Source: Sphingobacterium detergens (lineage in GTDB: Bacteria > Bacteroidota > Bacteroidia > Sphingobacteriales > Sphingobacteriaceae). From it: a stretch of DNA of 64,000 bases. The position numbers and the translations under genes are program-made. This document shows, piece after piece, positions 52,955 to 62,719 of the stretch. Within the stretch, counting starts at the first letter, position 1. Each line of letters starts with the position of its first letter. The stretch lies in contig NZ_RAPY01000004.1 of NCBI RefSeq assembly GCF_003610355.1, positions 1 through 64,000 of the forward strand, in the 5' to 3' direction. The notes under the pieces were generated by a model that had not been told where the DNA came from, searched no databases, and was given only the letters and a program-made list of their open reading frames with translations.

Positions 52955-54610
52955 ATGAAAAGAGAGAGCTTGTTTCTGTTGAAGATCTTTTTTATTGTTA
53001 TTTGTTTTATTTTTCAGATTACATATTGTAATGCTGCCAGGAAATCTATTGATAGCCTTAAGACGCGTCTTTCGCAAGCGCATACAACAGCCGAAAAAGC
53101 CGAAGCTATTTTAAAACTTTCCGAATTAACCAGTGATACTGATAAGCGACTGGCCTTGGTTTATGCTGAAGAGTTAATGCTATTGGCCCACAAAGTTCAG
53201 TTGGATACGCTGACACTCAAAGCGCAGTTAAATTTGGCGAAGGTCAATCTGTTGATTGGAAACTATCCACGTGCACTAGATCTTTATCAGGAAGTAGCGC
53301 AAAACAAGACCGGAAATACGGACGACCTATTAAAGGCTTACAATGGAATTGGTATTATCAATTACTATCAGCGGGATTACAAAAATGCAGAGGTTGCCTA
53401 TAAAAAAGCATTATCCTATGCATCGTCTTTGAAATCGGAAAAAGCCAGTGAAAAAATCTTGCAGCAAAGTTTGCTCAATAATTTGGGTATTCTCTATGAA
53501 GAAATGAAGAATTATCCTGAATCCAATTATTATTATGATGAAGCACTAAAATTATCGCGGCAGATCAATGATAAGACGACCATTGCACATGTGTTGACCA
53601 ATCAAGGTCGATTGTATCATAAGCAAGGAAAGGATGATCTGGCACTGCAGCATTATGAGGAAGCCCTAGCGATTAGACAGGAAAGGAATGATAAAAGTGG
53701 TGTGGCGCTCTCTTACGATGGATTAGGTGAGTTTTATCTGGAACTGAAGAACTATACACTTGCTGAAAAGTATCTCAAACATGCTATTGAGCTAGCGCAA
53801 CAGACGGGAGATTTACTGACGGTTAAGCGTTCTTCCGAAAATCTTTATAAGCTATATCAGAAGCTTGAAAAATATAAATTGGCCTTTGATGCATTGATGC
53901 TTAATAAGCAAGCTAGCGATAGCTTGTTTAATGATGAAAGGGCCAATAAAATAAGACAACTGAAAACTGAATTCGAATTCGAACGAAGACACAGTGAAGA
54001 TAAAGCACGGCAAAGGGAGAAGGAATTGACCTATCTAATGATTGGAGTTGGTTTGGTGCTATCACTAATTATTGTCAGTTTGTTGTTCTTTTTGCAGCGC
54101 AATAAGATCCGAAGATCACTGTTGGAACAGGCGCATCTGACTTTGGAAAAAGAAAACCTTGAAAAGGATATCAAATTAAAGGACAAGGAGCTTACGACAA
54201 GTACAATTCATCTGATGCAAAAGAATGAGCTTATTGATGATATCTCAGACAAATTGTTGAAAATTAAACCTAATATGGATGTAGAATACCAACAGGCAAT
54301 TCAACGGGTCGTAACGGATCTACAATCCAATTTAAGACCGGAGCTCCTAAAAGAGTTTGAGTTTAGATTTCAGCAGGTGCATGAGGAGTTTTTCGATATA
54401 CTGAATGCTAAGTTTCCCAATTTGACTCCCAGTGAACGTAAATTGTGCGCATTTTTAAAACTTGGAATGACCACAAAAGAAATTTCTGCGATTACCTATC
54501 AAAATATCAAGGCGATTGAAATAGCGAGAACACGCTTACGTAAAAAGTTAAACCTAACCAATCAGGATCAAAATTTAGTGACCTTTCTGAGCCAGCTCTC
54601 ACACAGCTAG
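52955..54610 (+). CDS. Membrane-anchored TPR protein with C-terminal LuxR-type HTH
   Basis: A 551-residue regulator. The signal or anchor segment is at about 5-25. Tetratricopeptide repeats span about 30-330 (LGILYEEMKNYPESNYYYDEAL, LTNQGRLYHKQGKDDLALQHY, LGEFYLELKNYTLAEKYLKHAI). One membrane helix is near 363-385, a coiled coil at 390-430, and a C-terminal LuxR/GerE-like helix-turn-helix at about 490-551 (LTPSERKLCAFLKLGMTTKEISAITYQN). The topology suggests periplasmic sensing linked to cytoplasmic DNA binding. It lies directly before two susCD pairs and probably controls them. ATG 52955 is preferred to a TTG at 52943. Confidence 0.85.
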   Translation: MKRESLFLLKIFFIVICFIFQITYCNAARKSIDSLKTRLSQAHTTAEKAEAILKLSELTSDTDKRLALVYAEELMLLAHKVQLDTLTLKAQLNLAKVNLLIGNYPRALDLYQEVAQNKTGNTDDLLKAYNGIGIINYYQRDYKNAEVAYKKALSYASSLKSEKASEKILQQSLLNNLGILYEEMKNYPESNYYYDEALKLSRQINDKTTIAHVLTNQGRLYHKQGKDDLALQHYEEALAIRQERNDKSGVALSYDGLGEFYLELKNYTLAEKYLKHAIELAQQTGDLLTVKRSSENLYKLYQKLEKYKLAFDALMLNKQASDSLFNDERANKIRQLKTEFEFERRHSEDKARQREKELTYLMIGVGLVLSLIIVSLLFFLQRNKIRRSLLEQAHLTLEKENLEKDIKLKDKELTTSTIHLMQKNELIDDISDKLLKIKPNMDVEYQQAIQRVVTDLQSNLRPELLKEFEFRFQQVHEEFFDILNAKFPNLTPSERKLCAFLKLGMTTKEISAITYQNIKAIEIARTRLRKKLNLTNQDQNLVTFLSQLSHS

Positions 54611-54678
54611 TATTACTCTATATAACCTTATTGCTATTCGATAGATACTTTGCCCCAAAAATGGACATAATTTGAAAA

Positions 54679-54734
54679 GTAGTGGTGTTTTATGCCCAAA
54701 AACGCGGTTTGTAATGGTTTTGTAGTGGTGTTTT
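54679..54734 (+). promoter_or_regulatory. Direct repeats GTAGTGGTGTTTT, possible regulator binding sites
   Basis: GTAGTGGTGTTTT occurs exactly at 54679-54691 and 54722-54734, with a weaker copy GTAATGGTTTT at 54711-54721. Starts are 32 and 11 bp apart, about three and one helical turns, so all three face the same side of DNA. The preceding TPR-LuxR protein is the obvious candidate binder. Confidence 0.5.
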
Positions 54735-54794
54735 TTTTCTGTTTTTTTTGTCTATTGCTCATATTTGCTCAACAAACATAATCCTAACACAATA

Positions 54795-54935
54795 ATGAAA
54801 CCTCTACTGATGAACCCTAATTTTGGAACCGCTTGCATTGGTCACAGTGCTCGGTTGAAGAGACCTGATTGTAGCATAATTGCTATTAATCACTGTTATC
54901 AAATTGCTCTGCCGATGTGTAATGAAACTACGTAA
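54795..54935 (+). CDS. Possible 46-residue Cys-containing small ORF upstream of susC
   Basis: ATG at 54795 follows an A-rich Bacteroidota-type leader (CCTAACACAATA) and opens 46 codons, ending TAA at 54933-54935. The product starts MKPLLMNPNFGTACIGHSA and has four Cys in total; there is no membrane segment or known motif. It could be a leader peptide, a real small protein or chance. It is 63 bp before susC. Confidence 0.3.
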   Translation: MKPLLMNPNFGTACIGHSARLKRPDCSIIAINHCYQIALPMCNETT

Positions 54936-54998
54936 AGATGGAATTCTACGGTTATTTAAGATCTACAATCTAATACTTATTGACTTAATAGATTCCAA

Positions 54999-57900
54999 AT
55001 GAAATGTAAATTATACCATCTGTTGGGGATGATTGGTACCGTTTGTATTTATCAACAAAATGGATATGCATCCCTTTCACAACAATCACAATCCGCAGTC
55101 ATTGATACAACTAGTCAAGTAGTAAAGAAAACTATTTGGGTAAAGGATAAACTAAGCTCTAAAGTGTTGGATAGTGTGCGTGTGACTTTGGGGCAAGAAT
55201 CGAAGTATACGAACCAAGGGCTTGTCGAATTTTATAATAATCGGGATTCGGTCATTATATTGGAAAAACCAACATACTTGCGAACTGGTAAACGAGTTAC
55301 TTCCAGCGAAATTACTGTTCGCTTGTTGAAGAGGACAAGTATGGATGACAATTTTTCTTTCGATCCTACAGTCAAATCCGAGCAAATAAGGAATACAGGT
55401 GTTCGTATGATTACGGGAGATAATCTGCGGCAAGTAAGTACACTTTCCATTATGGATGGTCTACAGGTGTATATTCCTTCGATGTTTGTCAATCGCGATC
55501 CCGCAGCAGGTAATAACCCAAATGTGCTTGCTCCAATGTATTTACGCGGGATGAATAGTTTTCCATTTGCTCCCTTAGGTGCAAATAAAAATGTGTCTAT
55601 AGGTACACAGGTCAATCCTTCATCGGGAGATTTTAGGGCCTATACCATTGTGCAACCGAACAGCCCTATTTTTCTATTGGACGGTGTTCAGGTATCGGCG
55701 CAAGTTATTCAGGATATAGACATCAACAGAATTAAATCTGTTTCACTCCTTGATGGTGCAGATGAAACTGCGGGATATGGCCTAAGGGGCGGTAATGGTA
55801 TTATTGCGGTATCTACAGAAAGACCAAAGGGGAAATTTCAGATTTCATTTACAGAACAAATGCAACTGGTGACACCAGATATCCATCAACTTCAGATGCT
55901 TAATGCAAAGCAAAAACTGGAACTGGAAAAATCTGCTGGTTTATTTGATGATCCTGCCTGGCAATCTGTATTCCAAAAAAGATATGAACAAGCCTATACC
56001 AACAATATAAATACAAATTGGCTGGAAGTGCCTTTAGGGAATCAATTGGGGACAAAACATAGCCTGTCAATGAGTGCAGGTAATGAAGATATCGTTTATG
56101 GATTAGATGCTGGCTATAATGATATCAAAGGGGTAATGCAAGGATCAGGACGTAAAATATTGGATTTAGGGGCATATTTTGCGGGACGTATTGGTTCGGT
56201 CACCTTTAACAACCATTTTACATATCTAGGTGTAGATGCGACTAATTCACCTTACGGTACTTATGATCAGTATCAACGAATGAATCCCTATTGGCAGAAT
56301 ACTGACCCTATAACAGGGAAACTGCAAAAAATAGTTGAGTCGGATACGATCAACGGAGTGCCTGTGAACTTTACAAATCCAGCATTTAACACGAGTCTGT
56401 CTACCACGGATAAATCGAGCTATACAAGATTTAGCAACTTGACGAACCTCAACTGGATTATAGGATCGGGTTTTCAGCTGAATGGAATGGTCAATATCGC
56501 ACGACAAAGTGATGATAGTGATTATTTCCTACCACCAAACCATACCGTATTTGCAGATATTTCGGCCGAAAATCTCTTTAAAAGAGGGCGATATGAGAAG
56601 GTCAACAATGCTTTTTTTGATGTTCAAGGGGGGCTGCGGTTAAAATATCAGTATGATTTCGGCAAAAATAACATCATTGTCAATTTAGGTCAATTTATAA
56701 ATCAGACATCCAGTACTTCTGAAGGTATTGCCGTTAGCGGATTTGCTGTAGATCGACTTGCGGATATTTCTTTCGGAAATGCGTATGCGATCGCTAAACC
56801 GGTCAGTGGGAAAATTATTTCCAGATATGCTTCATCGTTCGCTAATGTAGTCTACAGCTATGATCAACGCTATCAAATCAATGTAGCAGGGACAGTAGAT
56901 TATTATTCTGGATCAAGCCGTTCATCGATTTCTAATAGTATAGGGGCTACCTGGAATCTTCACAATGAAAGCTTCCTAAAAGGAGTGACATGGTTGAATC
57001 TGCTCAAAGTAAGAGGTAGTGTCGGAAGTTCGGGCAATCAAAACTATTTGAATTATCTCAATCGTAATACCTATAATTATTATACAGATCAACAGTATAT
57101 CCCCAAAGGAAGCAGTATGGGGACTATTGGACTAGGCTTAGGGGCTTATTTAACCGGCATTGGAAATGATCAGCTCAAATCGCCGACGGTGTTCAAAGAG
57201 GATCTGAGCATGGACTTAGCATTGTTCCGTAATCGCTTAGCGTTAAATATCCTGTATTTCCATCAATCCAGCAAGAATCTAATCTTACCTGCACTATCTG
57301 CTTCAACTTCGGGCTTTCAGGATTTTTCCTATTATACCAATGCGGGAAAAATGGAAAGCAAAGGTGTCGAATTTAACCTATTGGGCAGAATTGTGGACAA
57401 CCCGAAGACTGCCTTTCAATTCGATATTATGTTGAATGCATTTCATGGTACCGATAAAATCACAGCATCTGACCCTTATATCCAAAAATTGAATGAGCTG
57501 TATAATCAGGCCGATCAGAGGATACTGCAACCCCAATACATACAAGGGTATTCGCCAAATGCGCTATGGGCAGTTCCATCACTAGGAATAGATCCACAAA
57601 CTGGAAACGAGCTATTCAGAAAAAAAGATGGATCAACGACCATGATTTGGGATGCGCAGGACAAGATATGTGCAGGTGATCTAACGCCCGACTGGAGAGG
57701 TTCATTGGGATTCAATGTGCGCTTTAAACAGTTTTCTTTCGCAAGCTATTTTCGATATGCTTTGGGAGCTCATGTATATAATAATTTGCAGGCTGGTTTG
57801 GAAAATGCAAACATACAGGACAATCTGGACATGAATGCACTTAGCAATTTGCGTTGGACAGCTAATCGTAGTGATGCAAGTTACAAAGCCATGTTTCATT

Positions 57901-58136
57901 CACCCACATACGCCACGACTCGCTTTGTAGCGAAGGAAAATAAGCTTCATGGCGCTAGCATTTCTTTTGGCTACCAATTTTCGCAACAATTGTTAGAAAA
58001 AGTGAATGTGAAACAATTGGGTATCCGATTTATGATGAACAATTTGTTTGATATCAAGAATACGGGATTGACACAACAATACTTTCATTATCCGGAGCAA
58101 AGGAGCTATTCATTTATTTTAAACGCAACCTTTTAA
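54999..58136 (+). CDS. SusC/RagA family TonB-dependent receptor, first of tandem pair
   Basis: A 1045-residue outer-membrane receptor. A signal peptide (about 1-25) is followed by a degenerate beta domain (about 40-115) that lacks the usual G-x-V-x-D-x2-G-x-PL pattern. The plug (about 128-275) includes MYLRGMNSFPF, PIFLLDGVQVS and AGYGLRGGNGIIAVST, and the barrel runs to the C-terminal SFILNATF. There is no STN domain, in keeping with control by the TPR-LuxR protein rather than FecR. The segment ALWAVPSLGIDPQTGNELF is nearly repeated in the second receptor at 59537, indicating paralogy. The substrate is unknown. Confidence 0.9.
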   Translation: MKCKLYHLLGMIGTVCIYQQNGYASLSQQSQSAVIDTTSQVVKKTIWVKDKLSSKVLDSVRVTLGQESKYTNQGLVEFYNNRDSVIILEKPTYLRTGKRVTSSEITVRLLKRTSMDDNFSFDPTVKSEQIRNTGVRMITGDNLRQVSTLSIMDGLQVYIPSMFVNRDPAAGNNPNVLAPMYLRGMNSFPFAPLGANKNVSIGTQVNPSSGDFRAYTIVQPNSPIFLLDGVQVSAQVIQDIDINRIKSVSLLDGADETAGYGLRGGNGIIAVSTERPKGKFQISFTEQMQLVTPDIHQLQMLNAKQKLELEKSAGLFDDPAWQSVFQKRYEQAYTNNINTNWLEVPLGNQLGTKHSLSMSAGNEDIVYGLDAGYNDIKGVMQGSGRKILDLGAYFAGRIGSVTFNNHFTYLGVDATNSPYGTYDQYQRMNPYWQNTDPITGKLQKIVESDTINGVPVNFTNPAFNTSLSTTDKSSYTRFSNLTNLNWIIGSGFQLNGMVNIARQSDDSDYFLPPNHTVFADISAENLFKRGRYEKVNNAFFDVQGGLRLKYQYDFGKNNIIVNLGQFINQTSSTSEGIAVSGFAVDRLADISFGNAYAIAKPVSGKIISRYASSFANVVYSYDQRYQINVAGTVDYYSGSSRSSISNSIGATWNLHNESFLKGVTWLNLLKVRGSVGSSGNQNYLNYLNRNTYNYYTDQQYIPKGSSMGTIGLGLGAYLTGIGNDQLKSPTVFKEDLSMDLALFRNRLALNILYFHQSSKNLILPALSASTSGFQDFSYYTNAGKMESKGVEFNLLGRIVDNPKTAFQFDIMLNAFHGTDKITASDPYIQKLNELYNQADQRILQPQYIQGYSPNALWAVPSLGIDPQTGNELFRKKDGSTTMIWDAQDKICAGDLTPDWRGSLGFNVRFKQFSFASYFRYALGAHVYNNLQAGLENANIQDNLDMNALSNLRWTANRSDASYKAMFHSPTYATTRFVAKENKLHGASISFGYQFSQQLLEKVNVKQLGIRFMMNNLFDIKNTGLTQQYFHYPEQRSYSFILNATF

Positions 58137-58143
58137 TTTTTTA

Positions 58144-59505
58144 ATGATGCAAAAATTTAGACATAAGATTATCGTTATCTGTGGACTGATAGGGGTAGTT
58201 GCACTCAATAGTTGCAAAAAATGGGTGAATGATACTGAGCAGCCTTTGGAGGTTGATGAATCTAAGGTTTTTTCTAGTGAGAGGGGATTTCGGGAGGCTT
58301 TAAATGGTATCTATTTACAGATGGGGGCGGAAACATTATATGGTAAGGAATTAACTTTCGGAGTAGTGTCCCTAGCCGGTAGAAACTACGATAGTGTATC
58401 CATGCAAAAATCGGGTGAGTTGTATTATCAGTCGGCTACCCTAAATCTAAATGCTCCTCCTGTAAAAACGTATAGCTCAACAGTATGGACGAAGATGTAT
58501 TCCGCTATTCTTAATGCGAATAACGTCTTGGAGAATATTGATGGGAAAAAGGAAATCTTTACAGCGGATAATTATCGCAACTTGAAAGGGGAGGCATTGG
58601 CGTTGAGAGCTTACCTTCATTTTGATCTCCTTCGCTTATTTTCCAGCGTTGAATTACAAGATCGAGGCGTGCCTTATGTAACCAAAGTAAGCCATCAATC
58701 CACCGATGCGGCAAGTGTCGAAGTGGCTTTAGATCATTGTATCAGCGATTTGAATGAAGCAGATTCCTTATTGGGCGCTGATAGTCCAACAACTTCGCAA
58801 TTAAATAAATGGGCAGTCAAGGGGCTGTTGGCCCGGATCTATATGTATAAAAATGATCGAACGAATGCTTATAAGTATGCAGCTGAAGTGATCAATAGTG
58901 GAAAGTTTGCGTTAACAGTTAAGTCAAATGCCGATTTATTTTTTGCAAGCGAAAGTCTGTTCAAGCTATACATCTATGCGAATAACTACAATAGTTATTA
59001 TAAATCTTTTTTTGGAGTACCAGCGCTTATTGGATTATCTGTCTCTAGCCAAAACGCCCTATTTGGCAGTCCCACGACAGATTACCGTCGTAATTTTATC
59101 GATGTGACAACTGGGTCCCTCTCTGGAATACCAATTCTTCCCAAAAAATTCACGGCGACAGGCGCAAATATTTTTCCGATGATCCGCTTATCTGAAATGT
59201 ACTTTATTGCAGCAGAATGTAGTGGTGACATAACTCAGGCTTTAGGGTATATCAATTTGGTTAGGGAAGCAAGAAATCTGGCACCCTTGACAGAGATAGA
59301 TATTGCTACTGCGGATAAACTTTCGTTTCAACTTCAAAGTGAATATCGCAAGGAGTTTCTTGCTGAGGGGCAGAGCTTCTTTTATTATAAACGTAACAGG
59401 ACTCCTTTCAGTTCGCTGCCATTCTATCCAACGACCCCGCCAGTTATCGGTCAGTCTAATTTAGAAGTAGCGGATGAAGCGACTTATGTATTCAGTAGAC
59501 CGTAA
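58144..59505 (+). CDS. SusD/RagB family lipoprotein, first of tandem pair
   Basis: A 453-residue surface lipoprotein with a lipobox ending at C24 (ALNSC). SusD-type segments include FSSERGFREALNGIYLQMG, LKGEALALRAYLHFDLLRLFS, WAVKGLLARIYMYKNDRTNAYKYA and MIRLSEMYFIAAECSGD. It is shorter than the SusD at 21180 (564) and of the same subtype as the partial one at 62719. It begins 7 bp after its susC and is followed 31 bp later by the second susC. Confidence 0.93.
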   Translation: MMQKFRHKIIVICGLIGVVALNSCKKWVNDTEQPLEVDESKVFSSERGFREALNGIYLQMGAETLYGKELTFGVVSLAGRNYDSVSMQKSGELYYQSATLNLNAPPVKTYSSTVWTKMYSAILNANNVLENIDGKKEIFTADNYRNLKGEALALRAYLHFDLLRLFSSVELQDRGVPYVTKVSHQSTDAASVEVALDHCISDLNEADSLLGADSPTTSQLNKWAVKGLLARIYMYKNDRTNAYKYAAEVINSGKFALTVKSNADLFFASESLFKLYIYANNYNSYYKSFFGVPALIGLSVSSQNALFGSPTTDYRRNFIDVTTGSLSGIPILPKKFTATGANIFPMIRLSEMYFIAAECSGDITQALGYINLVREARNLAPLTEIDIATADKLSFQLQSEYRKEFLAEGQSFFYYKRNRTPFSSLPFYPTTPPVIGQSNLEVADEATYVFSRP

Positions 59506-59536
59506 TAATGGGAGAAACTAATTTTAAAAGCTAATT

Positions 59537-62500
59537 ATGAAAAGCATTCATTCACAACGATATATAATTGGGTTGAGGGGGAGTTTAATACTACTATTGA
59601 ATCTCTTTACAATCTTGCTTTTTGCTCAGAATAAAACAATTACTGGAAAAGTAAAAGATGAACAAGGCAAGCCGCTGGAAGGCGCATATATCATCGAACT
59701 CGCCAGTAAACATGGTACAAGAACGGATAAGGAAGGAAGTTATACATTGAAGAATGTGGCCCCTAATACGAAGATAAGAGCGACTTTCATCGGCCGTATC
59801 ATGGAAGAGAAGGAGGTTAAGAGCAATGAAACAACCGTTAATTTTACATTAAAACAGCGCGTCAATTCCATTAATGAGGTTACGGTTAACACGGGACTTT
59901 ACAAACGTCCTGTAGGAAATTTTACGGGTTCGGCAAAAACCTATTCAGGGGAAGAATTGAAGATGGTGAATCCCCGGAATGCCATTCAGGCTTTGGCAGT
60001 GGTGGATCCTTCTGTTCGCATGCTGCAGGATAATCAGTTTGGCAGCGATCCCAATCACTTGCCCAATATTCAGATTCGGGGTGCCAACAATTTGAGTCTC
60101 AATCCCGCTGGAACTTCCAATGGGACACCGGTTTCCAACGGTGATATTATGTCCAGCTATCTATCCAATCCGAACCAACCGCTTATTATTTTGGATGGTT
60201 TCGAGACGACCTTACAGACATTCTACGATATTGATATTAATCTGATCGCTAATATTACCGTGCTCAAAGATGCTGCTGCAACAGTAGCTTATGGATCAAA
60301 GGCCGCAAATGGAGTAATTGTAATTGATACCAAACAGCCCGCTGCCGGAAAGCTGAGAGTAAGTTATTCGGTTAATGCCAGTGCCGAGGTTCCGGATCTG
60401 ACCTCCTATAAATTGATGAATGCCGAACAACTTCTGGAAGCACAGCGTTTGACCGGTATTTATAGTGATCCTGCAAATCAATATAACGATCTTGCCAAAA
60501 AGCAATGGTATGATTATCGTTTGGCTCAGGTGCGTAAAGGAGTAGATACCTATTGGCTTTCCCAGCCCGTACAGACAGGATTGGGGTTGAGTCATAGTCT
60601 GTCTCTGGCTGGTGGATCCGGACCATTGCGTTATTCTTTTGGTCTGAATTACAATACCTCCGAAGGGGTAATGAAGGAATCTGGCCGTGACAGATATGGT
60701 ATGACCTATAATTTTTCTTATGGGATCAAAAACCTGAAACTCAGCAATGCAATTGCTGTTGGATATACACGTGGCAATAACACGCCTTGGGGGACATTTG
60801 ATTCTTACATTAAGCTGTTTCCTTATTTTAGAAGTGTTGATGACAATGGAAATCCGATTAAAATATTGGAGCCCGATTTCAATGAACTTGGATTTAGTAT
60901 CAATGCACCTGGAGGGACATTTACCAATCCTATGTATAATGCAACGCTCAATGTAAAAGATTATACCGCTACCCTGAATTTAACCAATAATACCAATTTG
61001 GAGTGGTCGTTAACGGACGATCTAAAATTAACGGGCAGCTTGGGCTGGATGTCCAACGCTCCTAATGCTGAAGCTTTTTATCCAGCTGATCATACACGAT
61101 TTACATCGAGTGCGATCGCGCTATTTCCTAATTTGGGATCCTATAATCATACTTCAGGAAAAAATAGTTCAATCAATGGAAGATTGAATCTGAGTTACCG
61201 TCTGGCATTGGGGAGAAATACAATACTAGCGAATATTGGAAGCTCATTTCAAAAAACTTCAAGTAACGCACTGAATGTAAGAGTATTTGGTATACCGAAT
61301 GATTATTTGGGTGAAATGGGAATGGCGAATGGGTTTGACTATCAGTCTACAAAACCAAGCACTCAAAATAATCAAACAAAAAATATCTCCAACTTTTTGA
61401 GTTTGAGTTATAATTATGATAACCGGTATACAGCAGAATTCACTGTCAATCAAAGCGGTTCTTCGCAGTTTGGCTCCAATAGTCGTTTTGCTCCTTTTTA
61501 TGCAGGGGGACTTGCATGGAATATCGGGAACGAGAAGTTTTTTAAACAAAATAACATTATCCAGTCCGCCAAATTAAATGCCAGTATCGGGATTACGGGC
61601 AACCAGAATTTTTCTTCGGATATGGCACAGCAAACTTATCAGTATAACCTGATGAACAACTACCGCTTGATGCTGGGTGCAAATACTTTAAGTTATGCTA
61701 ATCCCAACTTAAAATGGCAACAAACCTTGAAGAGTAATATAGGTTTACAGTTGGGCTTATTGAAGGGACGGTTAAATGCAAATATTGAGTTTTTCCGCGA
61801 AACCACCGATAATCTCATTTTACCTTTAGATATGGCGCTGTCGACAGGATTCGAGAGCTACCAAAATAACCTTGGAGCGACCAAAAATGAGGGGTATGAA
61901 ATTTCATTGACGGCTCCGGTGATTAAGGATGCAAAACGCAATATTTTTTGGACCGTCGGTATTAATGCGGGACATTATTCCAATGTCATTACGGCTTTAT
62001 CTCCGGCAATTATAGCGATCAATGAAGCATTTAATAAAGGAACAGATCCGAATAATCCACTCAATTCCCGTTACCAGACGAGGCCGCTTCCGCGATTTGA
62101 GGTGGGGGAGTCTATGAACAGAATATGGGCCGTACCTTCTTTGGGTATAGATCCAGCCACTGGAAAAGAGGTATTCGTCAAGCTTGATGGCAGCCGCACA
62201 TTTACCTGGGATGCCCGGGATAAAAGAGCTGTCGCCGATGCAACAGCAAAACTGAAGGGGGCGTTTAATTCCAATTTCAACTATAAGAATTTTATACTGA
62301 ATTTCATTTTTAGCTACCAATATGGAGGTTATATGTATAACCAAACGCTTGTTGATCGTGTTGAAAATGTAGATTTAGTCACAGGCAATGCCGATCTACG
62401 CGTATTCACTGAACGTTGGAAACAACCTGGAGATCACTCTTCTTTTAAAGCTTTGGTCGCTAATGGGGCCAGCGGTTTACAGCAGACTAATGTGACCTCG

Positions 62501-62719
62501 CGTTTTGTTCAGAAAGATAATTTCCTTGAATTGGCAAGTTTGACAGTCGGCTATAATATCCCTGCTAATGCCAGATGGGTAAAAGCCGCTCGTTTATCTG
62601 CTCCCCGTATTATGATTACACAAAATAATCTATTGCGTTTTGGAACGATCAGAACAGAACGTGGTACAGTTTACCCTTTTTCTAGAAGTTTTAACCTTGG
62701 ATTATCGACCAATTTTTAA
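59537..62719 (+). CDS. SusC/RagA family TonB-dependent receptor, second of tandem pair
   Basis: A 1060-residue outer-membrane receptor. A signal peptide ends near residue 31 (LLFAQ). A regular carboxypeptidase-regulatory-like domain follows (about 34-110: ITGKVKDEQGKPLEGAYI). The plug (about 125-270) has IQIRGANNLSLNPAGTS, PLIILDGFET and AAATVAYGSKAANGVIVIDT, then a 22-strand barrel. No STN domain. It resembles the receptor at 54999 in the barrel (RIWAVPSLGIDPATGKEVF). Its TAA stop overlaps the ATG of the next susD (TAATG), so the pair is translationally coupled. Confidence 0.93.
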   Translation: MKSIHSQRYIIGLRGSLILLLNLFTILLFAQNKTITGKVKDEQGKPLEGAYIIELASKHGTRTDKEGSYTLKNVAPNTKIRATFIGRIMEEKEVKSNETTVNFTLKQRVNSINEVTVNTGLYKRPVGNFTGSAKTYSGEELKMVNPRNAIQALAVVDPSVRMLQDNQFGSDPNHLPNIQIRGANNLSLNPAGTSNGTPVSNGDIMSSYLSNPNQPLIILDGFETTLQTFYDIDINLIANITVLKDAAATVAYGSKAANGVIVIDTKQPAAGKLRVSYSVNASAEVPDLTSYKLMNAEQLLEAQRLTGIYSDPANQYNDLAKKQWYDYRLAQVRKGVDTYWLSQPVQTGLGLSHSLSLAGGSGPLRYSFGLNYNTSEGVMKESGRDRYGMTYNFSYGIKNLKLSNAIAVGYTRGNNTPWGTFDSYIKLFPYFRSVDDNGNPIKILEPDFNELGFSINAPGGTFTNPMYNATLNVKDYTATLNLTNNTNLEWSLTDDLKLTGSLGWMSNAPNAEAFYPADHTRFTSSAIALFPNLGSYNHTSGKNSSINGRLNLSYRLALGRNTILANIGSSFQKTSSNALNVRVFGIPNDYLGEMGMANGFDYQSTKPSTQNNQTKNISNFLSLSYNYDNRYTAEFTVNQSGSSQFGSNSRFAPFYAGGLAWNIGNEKFFKQNNIIQSAKLNASIGITGNQNFSSDMAQQTYQYNLMNNYRLMLGANTLSYANPNLKWQQTLKSNIGLQLGLLKGRLNANIEFFRETTDNLILPLDMALSTGFESYQNNLGATKNEGYEISLTAPVIKDAKRNIFWTVGINAGHYSNVITALSPAIIAINEAFNKGTDPNNPLNSRYQTRPLPRFEVGESMNRIWAVPSLGIDPATGKEVFVKLDGSRTFTWDARDKRAVADATAKLKGAFNSNFNYKNFILNFIFSYQYGGYMYNQTLVDRVENVDLVTGNADLRVFTERWKQPGDHSSFKALVANGASGLQQTNVTSRFVQKDNFLELASLTVGYNIPANARWVKAARLSAPRIMITQNNLLRFGTIRTERGTVYPFSRSFNLGLSTNF

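Larger units (their letters stand above)
54611..54998. other. Control region between the TPR-LuxR gene and the first susC
   Basis: 388 bp holding the phased GTAGTGGTG repeats and a possible 46-codon ORF, both listed separately. A long T-rich run (54731-54750) follows the repeats. No classical terminator hairpin was found after the regulator gene. Confidence 0.5.
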
